This document shows positions 36,142-45,069 of a DNA stretch of 64,000 nucleotides, in pieces; positions within the stretch are counted from its first letter, which is position 1, and each line of letters begins with the position of its first letter. Source of the stretch: Acinetobacter modestus (GTDB lineage Bacteria > Pseudomonadota > Gammaproteobacteria > Pseudomonadales > Moraxellaceae); the NCBI RefSeq assembly GCF_014636095.1, contig NZ_BMDV01000006.1:1-64000 (forward strand). Reading direction: 5' to 3'. The notes beneath the pieces are model-generated. The model was not told where the DNA came from and searched no databases. It was given only the letters and a program-made list of their open reading frames with translations. The translations under genes and the position numbers were made by a program.

Positions 36142-37317
36142 TTAGCTTGAAGAGTAAATTTGATATCGCTCAAGTAAACCATCTAAATATTGATATGTTT
36201 CCACATCAAGTTGCTGCATATAAGTATTCAAAATTTGCTGGCATTGCTGCTGTTTCTCAAGTGGCATGCGACGGACAATATCAAAAGTTACTTCCCATTG
36301 CGAACGAAGTAAGGAAGCATAAGCAATATGATGTAGAACCTTAATATCAATTTGAGCAATAGCCGTTGCAACGACTTGTCTCGCTTCATTTTGCATGTAA
36401 TTTACTACCACCAACATGTCTGTCCATAAATCACTTTCATCTGCGGCTTCAACGATACTTTTAATGATTTCAACTTGGCGCAAAGCTGGTAAATTTGCGA
36501 CATAGGATTGAGCTTGTTCAGATAAACATGCAACTACTGGCAACATATCTTCCCAAAGTTGGTCTTCTTGCGCAGCCTGAATAATTGCATTTATCACAAT
36601 TTCCCCTTGCTGTACGGCTAGATCACCTAATTCCTGTTTGAGCTCATAACCAATATGGCTCATTAACGCCAATAGCTTCGGCCAAACTAAGCGTTGTGTC
36701 GGATCACTTACAATCAATAATGTCTTTATGATACGTTCCTTCGGTAAAACATGCACAAGATGATCAATACGCTCTCTTGATTCAATATAAAAAGCGATTT
36801 CCAATAGATCACTTTCCTTTTCAATGATTTGAGCCACATCCTGTACCACTTCATCAGATAGCATGCCAACAAAACGCCCCATCGTTACAAAGTCTTTTTG
36901 TTGTAAAAGAACTTGAGCAATATCCTTAATTTGATGGGTAGTAAAATAAGCTAATAATTCTCTCGCTAATCTAGGATCTAAATAGACTGAAATTGAAGCT
37001 AATGTATGTGCTGGTAAATGTTTTGCAATTCGATAAAGGTTCTCTGTAGATAAATGTACTGCGATTTGAGCGACGATAAATGGATCAAATAATTGCTTTA
37101 CCATAATGGCAGTTAATCTACTTGGCAGCCAATTCACCCAAGCAGCAAGATAACGGAAGCGTGTTTTTTGTTGGCTTTGTAGCAACTCAATAATTGCAAA
37201 ACGAAATTGTCTTAAGCTTTCAGGTGCTAAAGGAATTAAAAAAGCCAATTGTTGCTCTGAAACATTAAGAATCTGGGTTAATTTTATAATTTCGGCATGA
37301 ACAGCAAGTCGAGTCAT
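36142..37317 (-). CDS. Helical-repeat protein of unknown function
   Basis: 391 residues, almost all alpha helix. Units such as AVHLSTENLYRIAKHLPAHT, LLAYFTTHQIKDIAQVLLQQ and GMLSDEVVQDVAQIIEK repeat at about 36-40 residues, a layout like the MgtE N-terminal domain or HEAT-type repeats. I see no enzyme motif, signal peptide or membrane segment. The ATG at 37317 has AAGGA 8 bases upstream; a GTG six bases before is less likely. Paired with the next upstream gene 20 bases away. It may be a protein-binding scaffold. Confidence 0.75.
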   Translation of the reverse strand: MTRLAVHAEIIKLTQILNVSEQQLAFLIPLAPESLRQFRFAIIELLQSQQKTRFRYLAAWVNWLPSRLTAIMVKQLFDPFIVAQIAVHLSTENLYRIAKHLPAHTLASISVYLDPRLARELLAYFTTHQIKDIAQVLLQQKDFVTMGRFVGMLSDEVVQDVAQIIEKESDLLEIAFYIESRERIDHLVHVLPKERIIKTLLIVSDPTQRLVWPKLLALMSHIGYELKQELGDLAVQQGEIVINAIIQAAQEDQLWEDMLPVVACLSEQAQSYVANLPALRQVEIIKSIVEAADESDLWTDMLVVVNYMQNEARQVVATAIAQIDIKVLHHIAYASLLRSQWEVTFDIVRRMPLEKQQQCQQILNTYMQQLDVETYQYLDGLLERYQIYSSS

Positions 37318-37337
37318 AATCACTTTCCTTATGTTTG

Positions 37338-37553
37338 TTATTTTTTATTTTTAAAAAGAAAACGTAAAAAAAATGGCATCTGAAATAAACTTTTGTTGAT
37401 TCTTTGATTTTCTAATTGAATAGTCCGTTGTAATTGTTGATTAAGCCAGTTCATATCCTGCTCAGAAACATGCTTAAAATCTTTAAAACTCATCACAGGT
37501 CGATGAAGTTGTTGTGCCATTTTTTCTAACTCTGATTTATGTTGTTGATCCAT
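37338..37553 (-). CDS. Small hypothetical protein (71 aa)
   Basis: 71 residues, MDQQHKSELEKMAQQLHRPV then MSFKDFKHV. It is Gln and Lys-rich, with a C-terminal aromatic, basic end FFLRFLFKNKK that could lie on a membrane. Start ATG at 37553. It lies 20 bases upstream of the helical-repeat gene on the same strand and is probably in one unit with it. The family is unknown to me. Confidence 0.65.
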   Translation of the reverse strand: MDQQHKSELEKMAQQLHRPVMSFKDFKHVSEQDMNWLNQQLQRTIQLENQRINKSLFQMPFFLRFLFKNKK

Positions 37554-37695
37554 TTGATTGCCTATTTTATTGTTGTTTTATGACTTGAGTTTATGCTCAA
37601 TTAACATCCAATACTAGTTTCATTAAGAACGAAAAGCTTCAAATGAACTTCAGCTTATTTCTAGATTTAGATAGAACGATTCATTCTATAAAAAG

Positions 37696-37726
37696 TTGCC
37701 TTTTCTCATAAAAATCTGGCTATAAT
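37696..37726 (+). promoter_or_regulatory. Promoter of the ribB transcript
   Basis: TTGCCT (37696-37701) and a perfect TATAAT (37721-37726) with a 19-base spacer precede the FMN riboswitch by about 12 bases. The wide spacer is a weakness; the TATAAT box is clear. Confidence 0.7.
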
Positions 37727-37738
37727 CAAGGCACATCG

Positions 37739-37886
37739 CTTCAGGGCGGGGTGTAATTCCCCACCGGTGGTAAGTTAGGTTTTGCAATCAAGTGACCTAA
37801 CCAGCCCACGAGCCTGTATATATATTTATATACTCGCAGATTTGGTGAGAGACCAAAGCCGACGGTATAGTCCGGATGAAAGAAGA
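37739..37886 (+). ncRNA. FMN riboswitch (RFN element)
   Basis: Binds flavin mononucleotide and lowers ribB expression when FMN is abundant. The conserved GGGCGGGGTGTAATTCCCCA start, ACCGGTGGTAA, GTGACCTAACCAGCCCACGA and CGACGGTATAGTCCGGATGA segments are all present. The variable arm is AT-rich (tatatatttatata, 37817-37830). A short hairpin ACGC-TTTTC-GCGT followed by TGTTTT at 37902-37920 may be part of the switch downstream. ribB starts about 100 bases past the element. Confidence 0.96.
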
Positions 37887-37989
37887 CGAAACCACTGAAA
37901 TACGCTTTTCGCGTTGTTTTGGTGTACGCTTATTTTTTACATCAGTCCTGAAATGTTCAACCGTATCCTATTTACGAGAGCGTTTCATT

Positions 37990-38649
37990 ATGTCGAGTTT
38001 AATTCAACCCGAACTTTTCTTTTCAGCCCTTTCTCCTGCTGAACAACGTATTCAACAAGCTCTAGAAGATATCCGCCAAGGCAAACCCGTCTTGGTTATG
38101 GATGATTTCGATCGTGAAAATGAAGCCGATCTTATTATTGCTGCCGAAACACTGACGATCGAAACCATGGCACAAATGATCCGTGATGGTTCTGGGATTG
38201 TATGCTTGTGTCTAACTGAGGAACTGGCAGATCATTTAGAACTTCCACCGATGGTGGTAGATAATTCTAGTCAATTTAAAACAGCATTTACGGTTACTAT
38301 CGAAGCGGCACAAGGTGTGACCACCGGTGTTTCTGCCAAGGATCGTGTCACTACGGTTTTGGCAGCAACCAAAGATGGCGCTGTTGCAAGTGACTTGAGT
38401 CGCCCAGGTCATGTGTTCCCATTACGTGCACGTAATGGTGGCGTATTAACTCGCAGAGGACATACTGAAGGAACAATAGATTTAGCCCGTTTGGCTGGTT
38501 TAAAACCTTCTGGCGTATTATGTGAATTGACTAATCCTGATGGCTCTATGGCATCAGGTATTCAAGTTCTAGCTTATGCTCAGACACATGGCCTTACCGT
38601 GATTAGTATCGAAGAATTGGTTCAATACCGCTTAAAACATAATATTTAA
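37990..38649 (+). CDS. ribB: 3,4-dihydroxy-2-butanone 4-phosphate synthase
   Basis: Converts ribulose 5-phosphate to the four-carbon precursor of riboflavin. The 219 residues contain [17 protein letters not shown] and [17 protein letters not shown], both active-site segments. There is no GTP cyclohydrolase II domain, so this is RibB rather than RibBA. The ATG at 37990 has GAGAG upstream; starting at 37876 would run into the FMN riboswitch. The FMN riboswitch at 37739-37886 controls it. Confidence 0.95.
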   Translation: MSSLIQPELFFSALSPAEQRIQQALEDIRQGKPVLVMDDFDRENEADLIIAAETLTIETMAQMIRDGSGIVCLCLTEELADHLELPPMVVDNSSQFKTAFTVTIEAAQGVTTGVSAKDRVTTVLAATKDGAVASDLSRPGHVFPLRARNGGVLTRRGHTEGTIDLARLAGLKPSGVLCELTNPDGSMASGIQVLAYAQTHGLTVISIEELVQYRLKHNI

Positions 38650-38656
38650 TGAAACA

Positions 38657-38684
38657 AAAAAGCCTCGATCATTCGAGGCTTTTT
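38657..38684 (+). terminator. Terminator after ribB
   Basis: AAAAAGCCTCGA (38657-38668) and TCGAGGCTTTTT (38673-38684) form a perfect 12-bp stem with TCAT loop; it works in both directions. Confidence 0.88.
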
Positions 38685-38697
38685 ATTGCGTTCATGA

Positions 38698-39372
38698 TTA
38701 TGATACTTTTCGTTCTAAATTCAGTTGATTCACCGTATTAAGCAATTGGCTAAATTGTGAGATTTGAGCAAGCGGTTGTACTTGAGCAAGTTCTTCTGCT
38801 GTGCCATAACCATAATTTACAGCAATGGTTTCAATACCATGGGCACGTGCACCAATCACATCATATTGTCGGTCTCCAACCATAATGCACTGCTGCGCAT
38901 CCAATTGCTCTTTTTCAAGAATATATGCAATTAGATCTACTTTATTGGTACGTTCACCTGTTAACTCACTGCCATACACCTCAGTAAAATATTGATCCAA
39001 CCTAAAGTGAGCAAGGATACGTTTCGCATAAACTGTTGGCTTCGCCGTCGCTAAAAATAACCGATAACCTTGTACTTGTAACTGTTGCAACGTTTCTACC
39101 ACTGTTACATAGACTTCATTTTCAAATAAACCAGTCACTGAAAAACGCTCGCGATAAGCAAGTAACGCTTGTTCAGCAAAATCATCATCCTGAGTATTTA
39201 ATAACTTTGCCAATGAAGCTTTCAACGGAGGTCCAATCGTCCAATCTAAATCAACCTCATCCGCTAAAGGGTGGCCCAGTTTTTCTAAAGCATAACGAAT
39301 TGAGCGATGAATACCCGCTTTAGGGTCAGTTAAAGTCCCATCTAAATCAATCAGAATATTTTTGATCGTCAT
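38698..39372 (-). CDS. HAD-family phosphatase (phosphoglycolate phosphatase-like)
   Basis: 224 residues of the haloacid dehalogenase superfamily. Motif I is DLDGTLTDPKAGI (nucleophile Asp), the ATAKPTVYAKRIL segment holds motif II/III, and MVGDRQYDVIGARAHG is motif IV. The cap is helical (C1). Similar to Gph and to PpaX-type phosphatases. The exact substrate cannot be told from sequence. It is convergent with ribB and divergent from thiD, 87 bases apart. Confidence 0.85.
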   Translation of the reverse strand: MTIKNILIDLDGTLTDPKAGIHRSIRYALEKLGHPLADEVDLDWTIGPPLKASLAKLLNTQDDDFAEQALLAYRERFSVTGLFENEVYVTVVETLQQLQVQGYRLFLATAKPTVYAKRILAHFRLDQYFTEVYGSELTGERTNKVDLIAYILEKEQLDAQQCIMVGDRQYDVIGARAHGIETIAVNYGYGTAEELAQVQPLAQISQFSQLLNTVNQLNLERKVS

Positions 39373-39453
39373 TCGTTCAATCTCTTAAAGCCTTACATAA
39401 CATAGTCGAGAGTTTCTCGAAACTCCCATATACTAGCTTAAATGAGAGAATAA

Positions 39454-40233
<780 letters not shown>

Positions 40234-40290
40234 AACTTAAATAATAATGAATAGAAATACATATATTTCTATTCATTTATTCAACATGAT

Positions 40291-40983
40291 CTAACGACAA
40301 TTCACACCATTATTCAAATCAAATACCTCGCCACTTAAACAATTTGGAGCTGCTTGCGCCAGCCAAAAAGCTGTTTCTGCAATTTCTTGTGTTTGGCAGA
40401 ATTGCTGATTTAAAGTGGCTTCTTTTAACCGCTTTTGTCTTTCAATAGGAATCTTTTGCATCATCCGTGTTTCAACAGGGCCAGGTGCGAGACTAAAGGT
40501 TTGAATATTATGCTGGGCATGGCTACGAGCTAAACTACGCATCCCATTAATTAGCCCCGCTTTTGAAATGCCATACCAGATATCAGGATGCCCAATTTGC
40601 CCAGCAATGGATGCCATACTAATAATGCGTCCAAATTTCTGATTTTTAAAAATATTCTCCGCCACATCAATACTCAACTGCATCGTATGAATCAGATTTA
40701 CATGCATAATTTTTTGCATTTCTTCCCACGTATATGAAGCGGCTGTAAGTGTATTCATATAGCCTGCATTATTAATCAGCACATCAAACTGCCCAATCTG
40801 CTGAATCACCTTTTCAATTTGATCATATTGCAACATATCCGCTTGCCAATGATGCAAATGAAGATGTGAATATTGTGGAGTATGTCGAGAAATATTATGC
40901 ACCTCATAATTCTCATCCAAGAATTTTTGAGCAATCGCTTGCCCAATTCCTTGACTGGCTCCAGTAATCAATACTTTTTTCAT
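40291..40983 (-). CDS. Short-chain dehydrogenase/reductase
   Basis: 230 residues with the Rossmann motif TGASQGIG near the N terminus, NNAGYM, catalytic Ser in ISMASIAG, and Tyr-x3-Lys in WYGISKAG. It is NAD(P)-dependent; the substrate is unknown. I chose the ATG at 40983 (MKKVLITGASQG); a start at 41001 would overlap the upstream GST gene. The gene lies just after the GST gene on the same strand, and both appear to be controlled by the divergent TetR regulator. Confidence 0.88.
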   Translation of the reverse strand: MKKVLITGASQGIGQAIAQKFLDENYEVHNISRHTPQYSHLHLHHWQADMLQYDQIEKVIQQIGQFDVLINNAGYMNTLTAASYTWEEMQKIMHVNLIHTMQLSIDVAENIFKNQKFGRIISMASIAGQIGHPDIWYGISKAGLINGMRSLARSHAQHNIQTFSLAPGPVETRMMQKIPIERQKRLKEATLNQQFCQTQEIAETAFWLAQAAPNCLSGEVFDLNNGVNCR

Positions 40984-40993
40984 GCCTAACCTA

Positions 40994-41590
40994 TTATTCA
41001 TCTAATTCAATAAAACGAGGCAATTGTTGAAAACGTGTTAACCAAGCCTGAACATATGGATATGGGTCTAATTCTATTTTTCCTTGATGCGCTAAAGCGA
41101 TGTAGGGATAACAAGCAATATCTGCAATCGTGGCTGATTCACCAACCAACCAATTTCTTGTTTTTAAATGTTGATTTACAACTGCTAATGATACATGTGA
41201 CATTGCAGTCGCATTTTCGATATCAATATTTGGTTTTTTAATCAGATGAAATGCTCGTGCTGCCGATAAAGTAGAAGCAATTCTTTGATTTGCAAAAAAC
41301 AACCACTCTAAAATATGCGTCATTACAATTGTTTCTTGAGGAAACCAAAGCTGATGAGCATCATATGTTCTAGCGAGATAGCACAAGATTGCTTGTGAAT
41401 CATGGATATGCCTCCCTTGATCTTCTAACACAGGTATCTGCCCTAAAGGATTCAGTTTTAGAAAATGCTCTGTCTTTTGCTCTTGGTCAGCTAAATTTAT
41501 AGAAACTTTTTCGTAGTCTAAATTCAGAAATGAAAGTAATAATCTGATTTTGTAACAATTTCCTGAGATTACAGTATTATAAAGTTTCAT
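40994..41590 (-). CDS. Glutathione S-transferase family protein
   Basis: 198 residues. The thioredoxin-like N-terminal domain contains the glutathione-binding NPLGQIPVLEDQGRHIHDSQ segment with cis-Pro, and the C-terminal helical domain ends with a WL-TRFQQLPRF stretch. Conjugation or reductive roles are possible. An ATG at 41596 is also possible; I took 41590, MKLYNTVISGN. It forms a unit with the SDR gene that follows and is divergent from the TetR gene, with an operator-like palindrome in the gap. Confidence 0.87.
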   Translation of the reverse strand: MKLYNTVISGNCYKIRLLLSFLNLDYEKVSINLADQEQKTEHFLKLNPLGQIPVLEDQGRHIHDSQAILCYLARTYDAHQLWFPQETIVMTHILEWLFFANQRIASTLSAARAFHLIKKPNIDIENATAMSHVSLAVVNQHLKTRNWLVGESATIADIACYPYIALAHQGKIELDPYPYVQAWLTRFQQLPRFIELDE

Positions 41591-41622
41591 TGTCATCTTC
41601 TTTTGTGGTTATATAATTTCAA

Positions 41623-41642
41623 TGTACCGAACGATCGGTACA
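41623..41642. promoter_or_regulatory. TetR-type operator palindrome
   Basis: TGTACCGA (41623-41630) and TCGGTACA (41635-41642) are exact inverted arms around ACGA. It lies between the divergent GST and TetR genes, 25 bases from the TetR start and 33 from the GST start, where a TetR-family dimer would control both directions. Confidence 0.8.
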
Positions 41643-41667
41643 AAATCAAGTGATATGAGTAGTTTTT

Positions 41668-42210
41668 ATGGATAAACCGACTTTAATTCGATCTTTATTA
41701 AGTATTTTCAGAGAATATGGTTATGAAGGCGCTTCTTTATCCAAAATTTCTGAACGGACAGGTTTAGGTAAAGCCAGTTTGTATCATCACTTTCCAAATG
41801 GAAAACAACAAATGGCACAAGATGTTTTGAGCTATTTAGAACAATGGCGCGAAGATCATATTTTTATTCACCTACAAAGCAACACATCACCTATTGAACG
41901 TTTAGAAGCTCTGACCTATTCATTAAGACAAGTTTATGAAAATGGCCATGTAGCGTGTATTTTGGCAGTTTTAACCTTAAGTGAAGTGCACCAAACCTTT
42001 TTGCCTCAAATTCAACCCGTATTTACAAGACTGATTGATAGTATCGCTGTCGTTTTACAAGATGCGGGAATATCAGAAGAACAAGCTTTCGAGCGAGCAC
42101 AAGATACTGTGATACGTATTCAAGGATCTTTAATCCTATCTAGAGCATTACAAAGCCCAAAACCTTTTTTACAATTAATGGATAAACTTCCTGAACAATT
42201 ATTATCTTAA
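41668..42210 (+). CDS. TetR-family transcriptional regulator
   Basis: 180 residues with the N-terminal helix-turn-helix LIRSLLSIFREYGYEGASLS, then KISERTGLGKASLYHHFPNGK, typical of TetR repressors. The C-terminal half would bind a ligand. Genes of this type often repress the divergent operon, here the GST-SDR pair, through the palindrome at 41623-41642. The ligand is unknown; a toxic electrophile is plausible given the GST. Confidence 0.92.
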   Translation: MDKPTLIRSLLSIFREYGYEGASLSKISERTGLGKASLYHHFPNGKQQMAQDVLSYLEQWREDHIFIHLQSNTSPIERLEALTYSLRQVYENGHVACILAVLTLSEVHQTFLPQIQPVFTRLIDSIAVVLQDAGISEEQAFERAQDTVIRIQGSLILSRALQSPKPFLQLMDKLPEQLLS

Positions 42211-42212
42211 GA

Positions 42213-42761
42213 TTATTTACCACCATTACTTGCATTTAAGCTTAAAGTTGTTTTGACATTTTTTAATTGCTTATGTGGTTGTAAATTAATAACTTCAATT
42301 ACATAAAGATCTTGGGATAAAGGAATCCAGCCAATACTTCTGTAACTTTTATTTTTACCATCATGTCCTGTTGAACATAAAGACTGAAATTGCTGATTAA
42401 AAACAATTTCATGATTTTTTGATTTTCTTACAAGAACTTGTAAGGTTATTGGTTGACCTAATTCTTTTCTCTTCTCTACAGGAATGTTGTTATATTTTAT
42501 AGTCCCATCACAATATTGGTTAAAAGGATTTCCAACAACAAGATCATCAACTCGCTTTTGTGCTGATTCAAATTCAACAGTTAGGCTTAAGTGGTAAGAC
42601 TTTGGTACATTTACCTTAAATTCAGTAGTTGCTAATGCGCCTGTATGAGTTAAATCAATCGGCAAATTTGAAAATAATGGAGGAAATGCACAAAGACCAG
42701 TCATCCACATGGCCACACTTAATACGGGCTTTTGACATAAAGCATAAGTAAATGAATTCAT
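42213..42761 (-). CDS. Exported hypothetical protein
   Basis: 182 residues. It starts MNSFTYALCQKPVLSVAMWM, a hydrophobic start that could be a signal peptide or anchor, followed by a beta-rich body (VDLTHTGALATTEFKVNVPK, modified here as IDLTHTGALATTEFKVNV). Two Cys (in QYCDG and SLCSTG) might form a disulphide. It resembles DUF5625-type small exported proteins as I remember them, which is uncertain. The longer frame starting at 42833 lies in AT-rich sequence and is not favoured. It ends 3 bases from the TetR gene, convergent. Confidence 0.65.
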   Translation of the reverse strand: MNSFTYALCQKPVLSVAMWMTGLCAFPPLFSNLPIDLTHTGALATTEFKVNVPKSYHLSLTVEFESAQKRVDDLVVGNPFNQYCDGTIKYNNIPVEKRKELGQPITLQVLVRKSKNHEIVFNQQFQSLCSTGHDGKNKSYRSIGWIPLSQDLYVIEVINLQPHKQLKNVKTTLSLNASNGGK

Positions 42762-42817
42762 TTTTTTAAATGTTTTAGTAATTTCAATTTTATAGATTTT
42801 ATCTTTTATTTTGAAAT

Positions 42818-42842
42818 AAAAAAAAAGGCGCAATACACGCCT
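42818..42842 (-). terminator. Terminator after kbp
   Basis: On the minus strand AGGCG-TGTATTG-CGCCT is followed by a run of T (the A-run 42818-42826 on the plus strand). It separates kbp from the exported-protein gene. Confidence 0.75.
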
Positions 42843-42860
42843 CTTCTGTCACATTACAAT

Positions 42861-43334
42861 TTATTCAGGGATACGTAAAACTTGTCCAGGAAAAATATCA
42901 TCAGCATTTTTGAGTAATGGTCTATTCGCTTCAAAAATTTTATTGTATTGATTTGGATCGCCATAATACTCTTTAGAAATCTTAGATAAATTATCACCTG
43001 ATTTTACGGTATAGAATTTACTTTCTGGTTCGGGTACCTCAACCGTCATCTGATCATCGACCTGAGCAACGTGATCAATATTACCAACGGCAAGAACTAT
43101 CTTTTCTTTATCTGCTTGGCTTTTGACTTGCCCTTTAATAATGGCTGTATCGGTATTTCCATTGTAGGTTACTGATAAACCTTCAACACCAAGACCTAAA
43201 CTTTTAATCAAACCTAATAATTTATTGGCAATCTCTTGAGCTGAAGGCTCAACAGGTGTGGCTGGAGCAGGCTGAGGTTCTGCTGGTGCTGTATTTTTTT
43301 TACCAATGCCTTTAACAAAATCAAAAAGACCCAT
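42861..43334 (-). CDS. kbp: BON and LysM domain protein (Kbp/YgaU type)
   Basis: 157 residues. A BON domain (about 35-100, with VTYNGNTDTAIIKGQVKSQA) is followed by a LysM domain (about 105-156, FYTVKSGDNLSKISKEYYGD through GQVLRIPE). This is the layout of E. coli Kbp (YgaU), a potassium-binding protein. There is no signal peptide, so it is cytoplasmic as Kbp is; a Pro/Ala-rich linker at residues 17-35 is odd. Monocistronic. Confidence 0.88.
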   Translation of the reverse strand: MGLFDFVKGIGKKNTAPAEPQPAPATPVEPSAQEIANKLLGLIKSLGLGVEGLSVTYNGNTDTAIIKGQVKSQADKEKIVLAVGNIDHVAQVDDQMTVEVPEPESKFYTVKSGDNLSKISKEYYGDPNQYNKIFEANRPLLKNADDIFPGQVLRIPE

Positions 43335-43502
43335 TTTTTATTTCCTCTGTAATTATTGATTAAGCATAGTCAAAACGGACTTACAACTAGTTATACCGAA
43401 AAAATAATGTATGCGAGTTTCAATTTAACGAGGTCTTGTAAATATATGTATATGCAGTAAAACTGATTTGAAATTCGTATATTTACGCATTTCTAAATAT
43501 AA

Positions 43503-43524
43503 AAAGCCACTTTACAGTGGCTTT
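43503..43524 (-). terminator. Terminator after the third extra ACP gene
   Basis: AAAGCCACT and AGTGGCTTT form a 9-bp stem with TTAC loop; on the minus strand a short T-run follows. Its core, GCCAC, is the same as in the acpP terminator at 44708-44731. Confidence 0.75.
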
Positions 43525-43549
43525 CAATTCGTTCAAAACTTCAAGCAAT

Positions 43550-43792
43550 TTAAGCATTTTCTCCCACAATATTGGTCATATAATCAATTGCAGATTGAAC
43601 TGTAATAATTTTCTCGGCCTCTTCGTAAGGAATTTGAATACCAAATTCCCCTTCCAAAGCCATAATGAGTTCAACTACAGCCAATGAATCAGCGCCTAAA
43701 TCATCTGTAAAGGATGCATTCGGTAAAACATCTTCTTCATTTACACGAAGTTGCTCAATAATGATCTCTTTAATACGGTTTGCTATATTCAT
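43550..43792 (-). CDS. Acyl carrier protein paralogue, third extra copy
   Basis: 80 residues with the phosphopantetheine site Ser36 in [18 protein letters not shown]. The protein is close to the 44318-44560 copy: shared [18 protein letters not shown] and [13 protein letters not shown] parts. It keeps the helices of an acyl carrier protein and should be loaded by AcpS. The upstream 111 bases are a copy of those before 44318-44560. Which enzymes use it is unknown. Confidence 0.88.
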   Translation of the reverse strand: MNIANRIKEIIIEQLRVNEEDVLPNASFTDDLGADSLAVVELIMALEGEFGIQIPYEEAEKIITVQSAIDYMTNIVGENA

Positions 43793-43799
43793 AAAATTC

Positions 43800-43910
43800 C
43801 CTTTTGTTGTTATGGTTTAATAAATTATTTTAAATAGCATAAACTTTATACACTCAAATAAATTATTTGCATATTTATAGTTTATTTTTTCTTGTAAAAA
43901 TATTTATATA
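43800..43910 (-). repeat. Upstream repeat, copy B (before the third extra ACP)
   Basis: The 111 bases match 44568-44678 without gaps, with shared blocks such as TTATTTTAAATAGCATA and TTTATTTTTTCTTGTAAAAA. They hold the promoter and leader of the ACP gene and mark a tandem duplication. AT-rich throughout. Confidence 0.75.
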
Positions 43911-43977
43911 GCTATTCAAATCAAGAAGTTCTACATATAAAAACTAACTTTCGATGACTTTTCAATCATGTAAATGA

Positions 43978-44214
43978 TTAACCTTTATTAGTCACATAAT
44001 CAACCAGTGATTGAAATGTATCTATTTTTTCCATATCTTCATCTTGTACTTCAAAACCAAATTCCGCCTCAATCGCCCTACTAAGATCTAAGGTGTCTTG
44101 ACTATCAAAATGTAAATCTTCAACCAAACGAGTGCTGGGTCTCATCTCTACAAGACCAAACTTCTCCTTAATTACTGTCTTAAGGCTATCTTCTATTGTT
44201 TTTTCAGAATTCAT
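43978..44214 (-). CDS. Divergent acyl carrier protein, second extra copy
   Basis: 78 residues. The phosphopantetheine motif is HFDSQDTLDLSRAIE with Ser38, in place of [10 protein letters not shown]. Asp before Ser is kept, so AcpS could still act on it. The rest (MRPSTRLVEDL, EFGFEVQDEDMEKIDTFQS) fits an ACP fold, but it differs from all three neighbours in the helix that usually contacts partner enzymes. It is more likely a dedicated ACP of another pathway than a copy of acpP. It has its own upstream region. Confidence 0.8.
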   Translation of the reverse strand: MNSEKTIEDSLKTVIKEKFGLVEMRPSTRLVEDLHFDSQDTLDLSRAIEAEFGFEVQDEDMEKIDTFQSLVDYVTNKG

Positions 44215-44317
44215 AGAATTTTCCTTATATTTTAATTTTTAATATAACTGTATTACTCTCTGTAATTAATAAATTCATGAAACATCATCTTTCGATAAAC
44301 TAAAAGTATGATGGAAT

Positions 44318-44560
44318 TTACATATCGCCTCCTACATTCATCTCAATATAATTAATAGCATCACGCACTGTAAGAAGTTTCTCTGCATCTTCATCTGGAA
44401 TTTCAATTCCAAATTCTTCTTCAAAAGCCATAATTAGTTCAACTACATCCAAAGAATCAGCACCTAAATCATCTATAAACGATGCATTAGCTACTACCTC
44501 TCCCTCGTCTACACCGAGTTGTTCAACAATAATTTGCTTAACTCGCATTTCGATACTCAT
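44318..44560 (-). CDS. Acyl carrier protein paralogue, first extra copy
   Basis: 80 residues: the [20 protein letters not shown] motif with Ser36 is intact. Compared with acpP it has the same length class and motif but differs in helix I ([20 protein letters not shown]). It is 187 bases after acpP, beyond that gene's terminator, so it has its own promoter. The upstream region is copied in front of the gene at 43550-43792. Confidence 0.88.
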   Translation of the reverse strand: MSIEMRVKQIIVEQLGVDEGEVVANASFIDDLGADSLDVVELIMAFEEEFGIEIPDEDAEKLLTVRDAINYIEMNVGGDM

Positions 44561-44567
44561 AATGTTT

Positions 44568-44678
44568 CCTTTTATTGTTATGATTTAATAAGTTATTTTA
44601 AATAGCATAGATTTTATACACTTAAATAAAATCATTTCATATTCGGAGTTTATTTTTTCTTGTAAAAATATGTATATA
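44568..44678 (-). repeat. Upstream repeat, copy A (before the first extra ACP)
   Basis: Homologue of 43800-43910, 111 bases, ungapped. It contains the promoter region of the first extra ACP gene. Confidence 0.75.
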
Positions 44679-44707
44679 TTCCCTCAAGCAGCAAAGATAG
44701 TACATAA

Positions 44708-44731
44708 AAAAGCCACCATAAGGTGGCTTTT
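44708..44731 (-). terminator. Terminator after acpP
   Basis: AAAAGCCACC (44708-44717) and GGTGGCTTTT (44722-44731) form a perfect 10-bp stem with ATAA loop. It ends the fabD-fabG-acpP transcript. Confidence 0.88.
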
Positions 44732-44746
44732 AATCATGCAAGATAA

Positions 44747-44983
44747 TTAACCTAGTTTCTTGGTTACATAATCAATTGCAGATTGAACAGTCGTGATTTC
44801 ATTAGAATCTTCGTCTGGAATCGTGATGTCAAAATCATTTTCGAAAGACATTACAAGTTCAACCAAATCTAAAGAGTCAGCACCTAAGTCATCCATGAAA
44901 GATGCTTCGTTTTTAATCTCTTCGGCACGCATACCTAATTGTTCAGCTACAGCTTGTTTGATGCGTTGTTCGATATCGCTCAC
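44747..44983 (-). CDS. acpP: Acyl carrier protein, housekeeping copy
   Basis: 78 residues. The phosphopantetheine site is Ser37 in [20 protein letters not shown] recognise the sequence as that of the housekeeping Acinetobacter AcpP. The start is GTG at 44983 with GAGGAGA 8 bases ahead; a frame starting at 44998 would use an ATG that overlaps the ribosome binding site. It follows fabG after 86 bases in the usual fabD-fabG-acpP order. Confidence 0.96.
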   Translation of the reverse strand: MSDIEQRIKQAVAEQLGMRAEEIKNEASFMDDLGADSLDLVELVMSFENDFDITIPDEDSNEITTVQSAIDYVTKKLG

Positions 44984-45069
44984 AGGAATTCTCCTCATTG
45001 CTTGTGGCGTTTTAATTTGCCACTAGTTTAATTGAATATAAAAACTTTTAAAAGTTTATACATCGCCAG

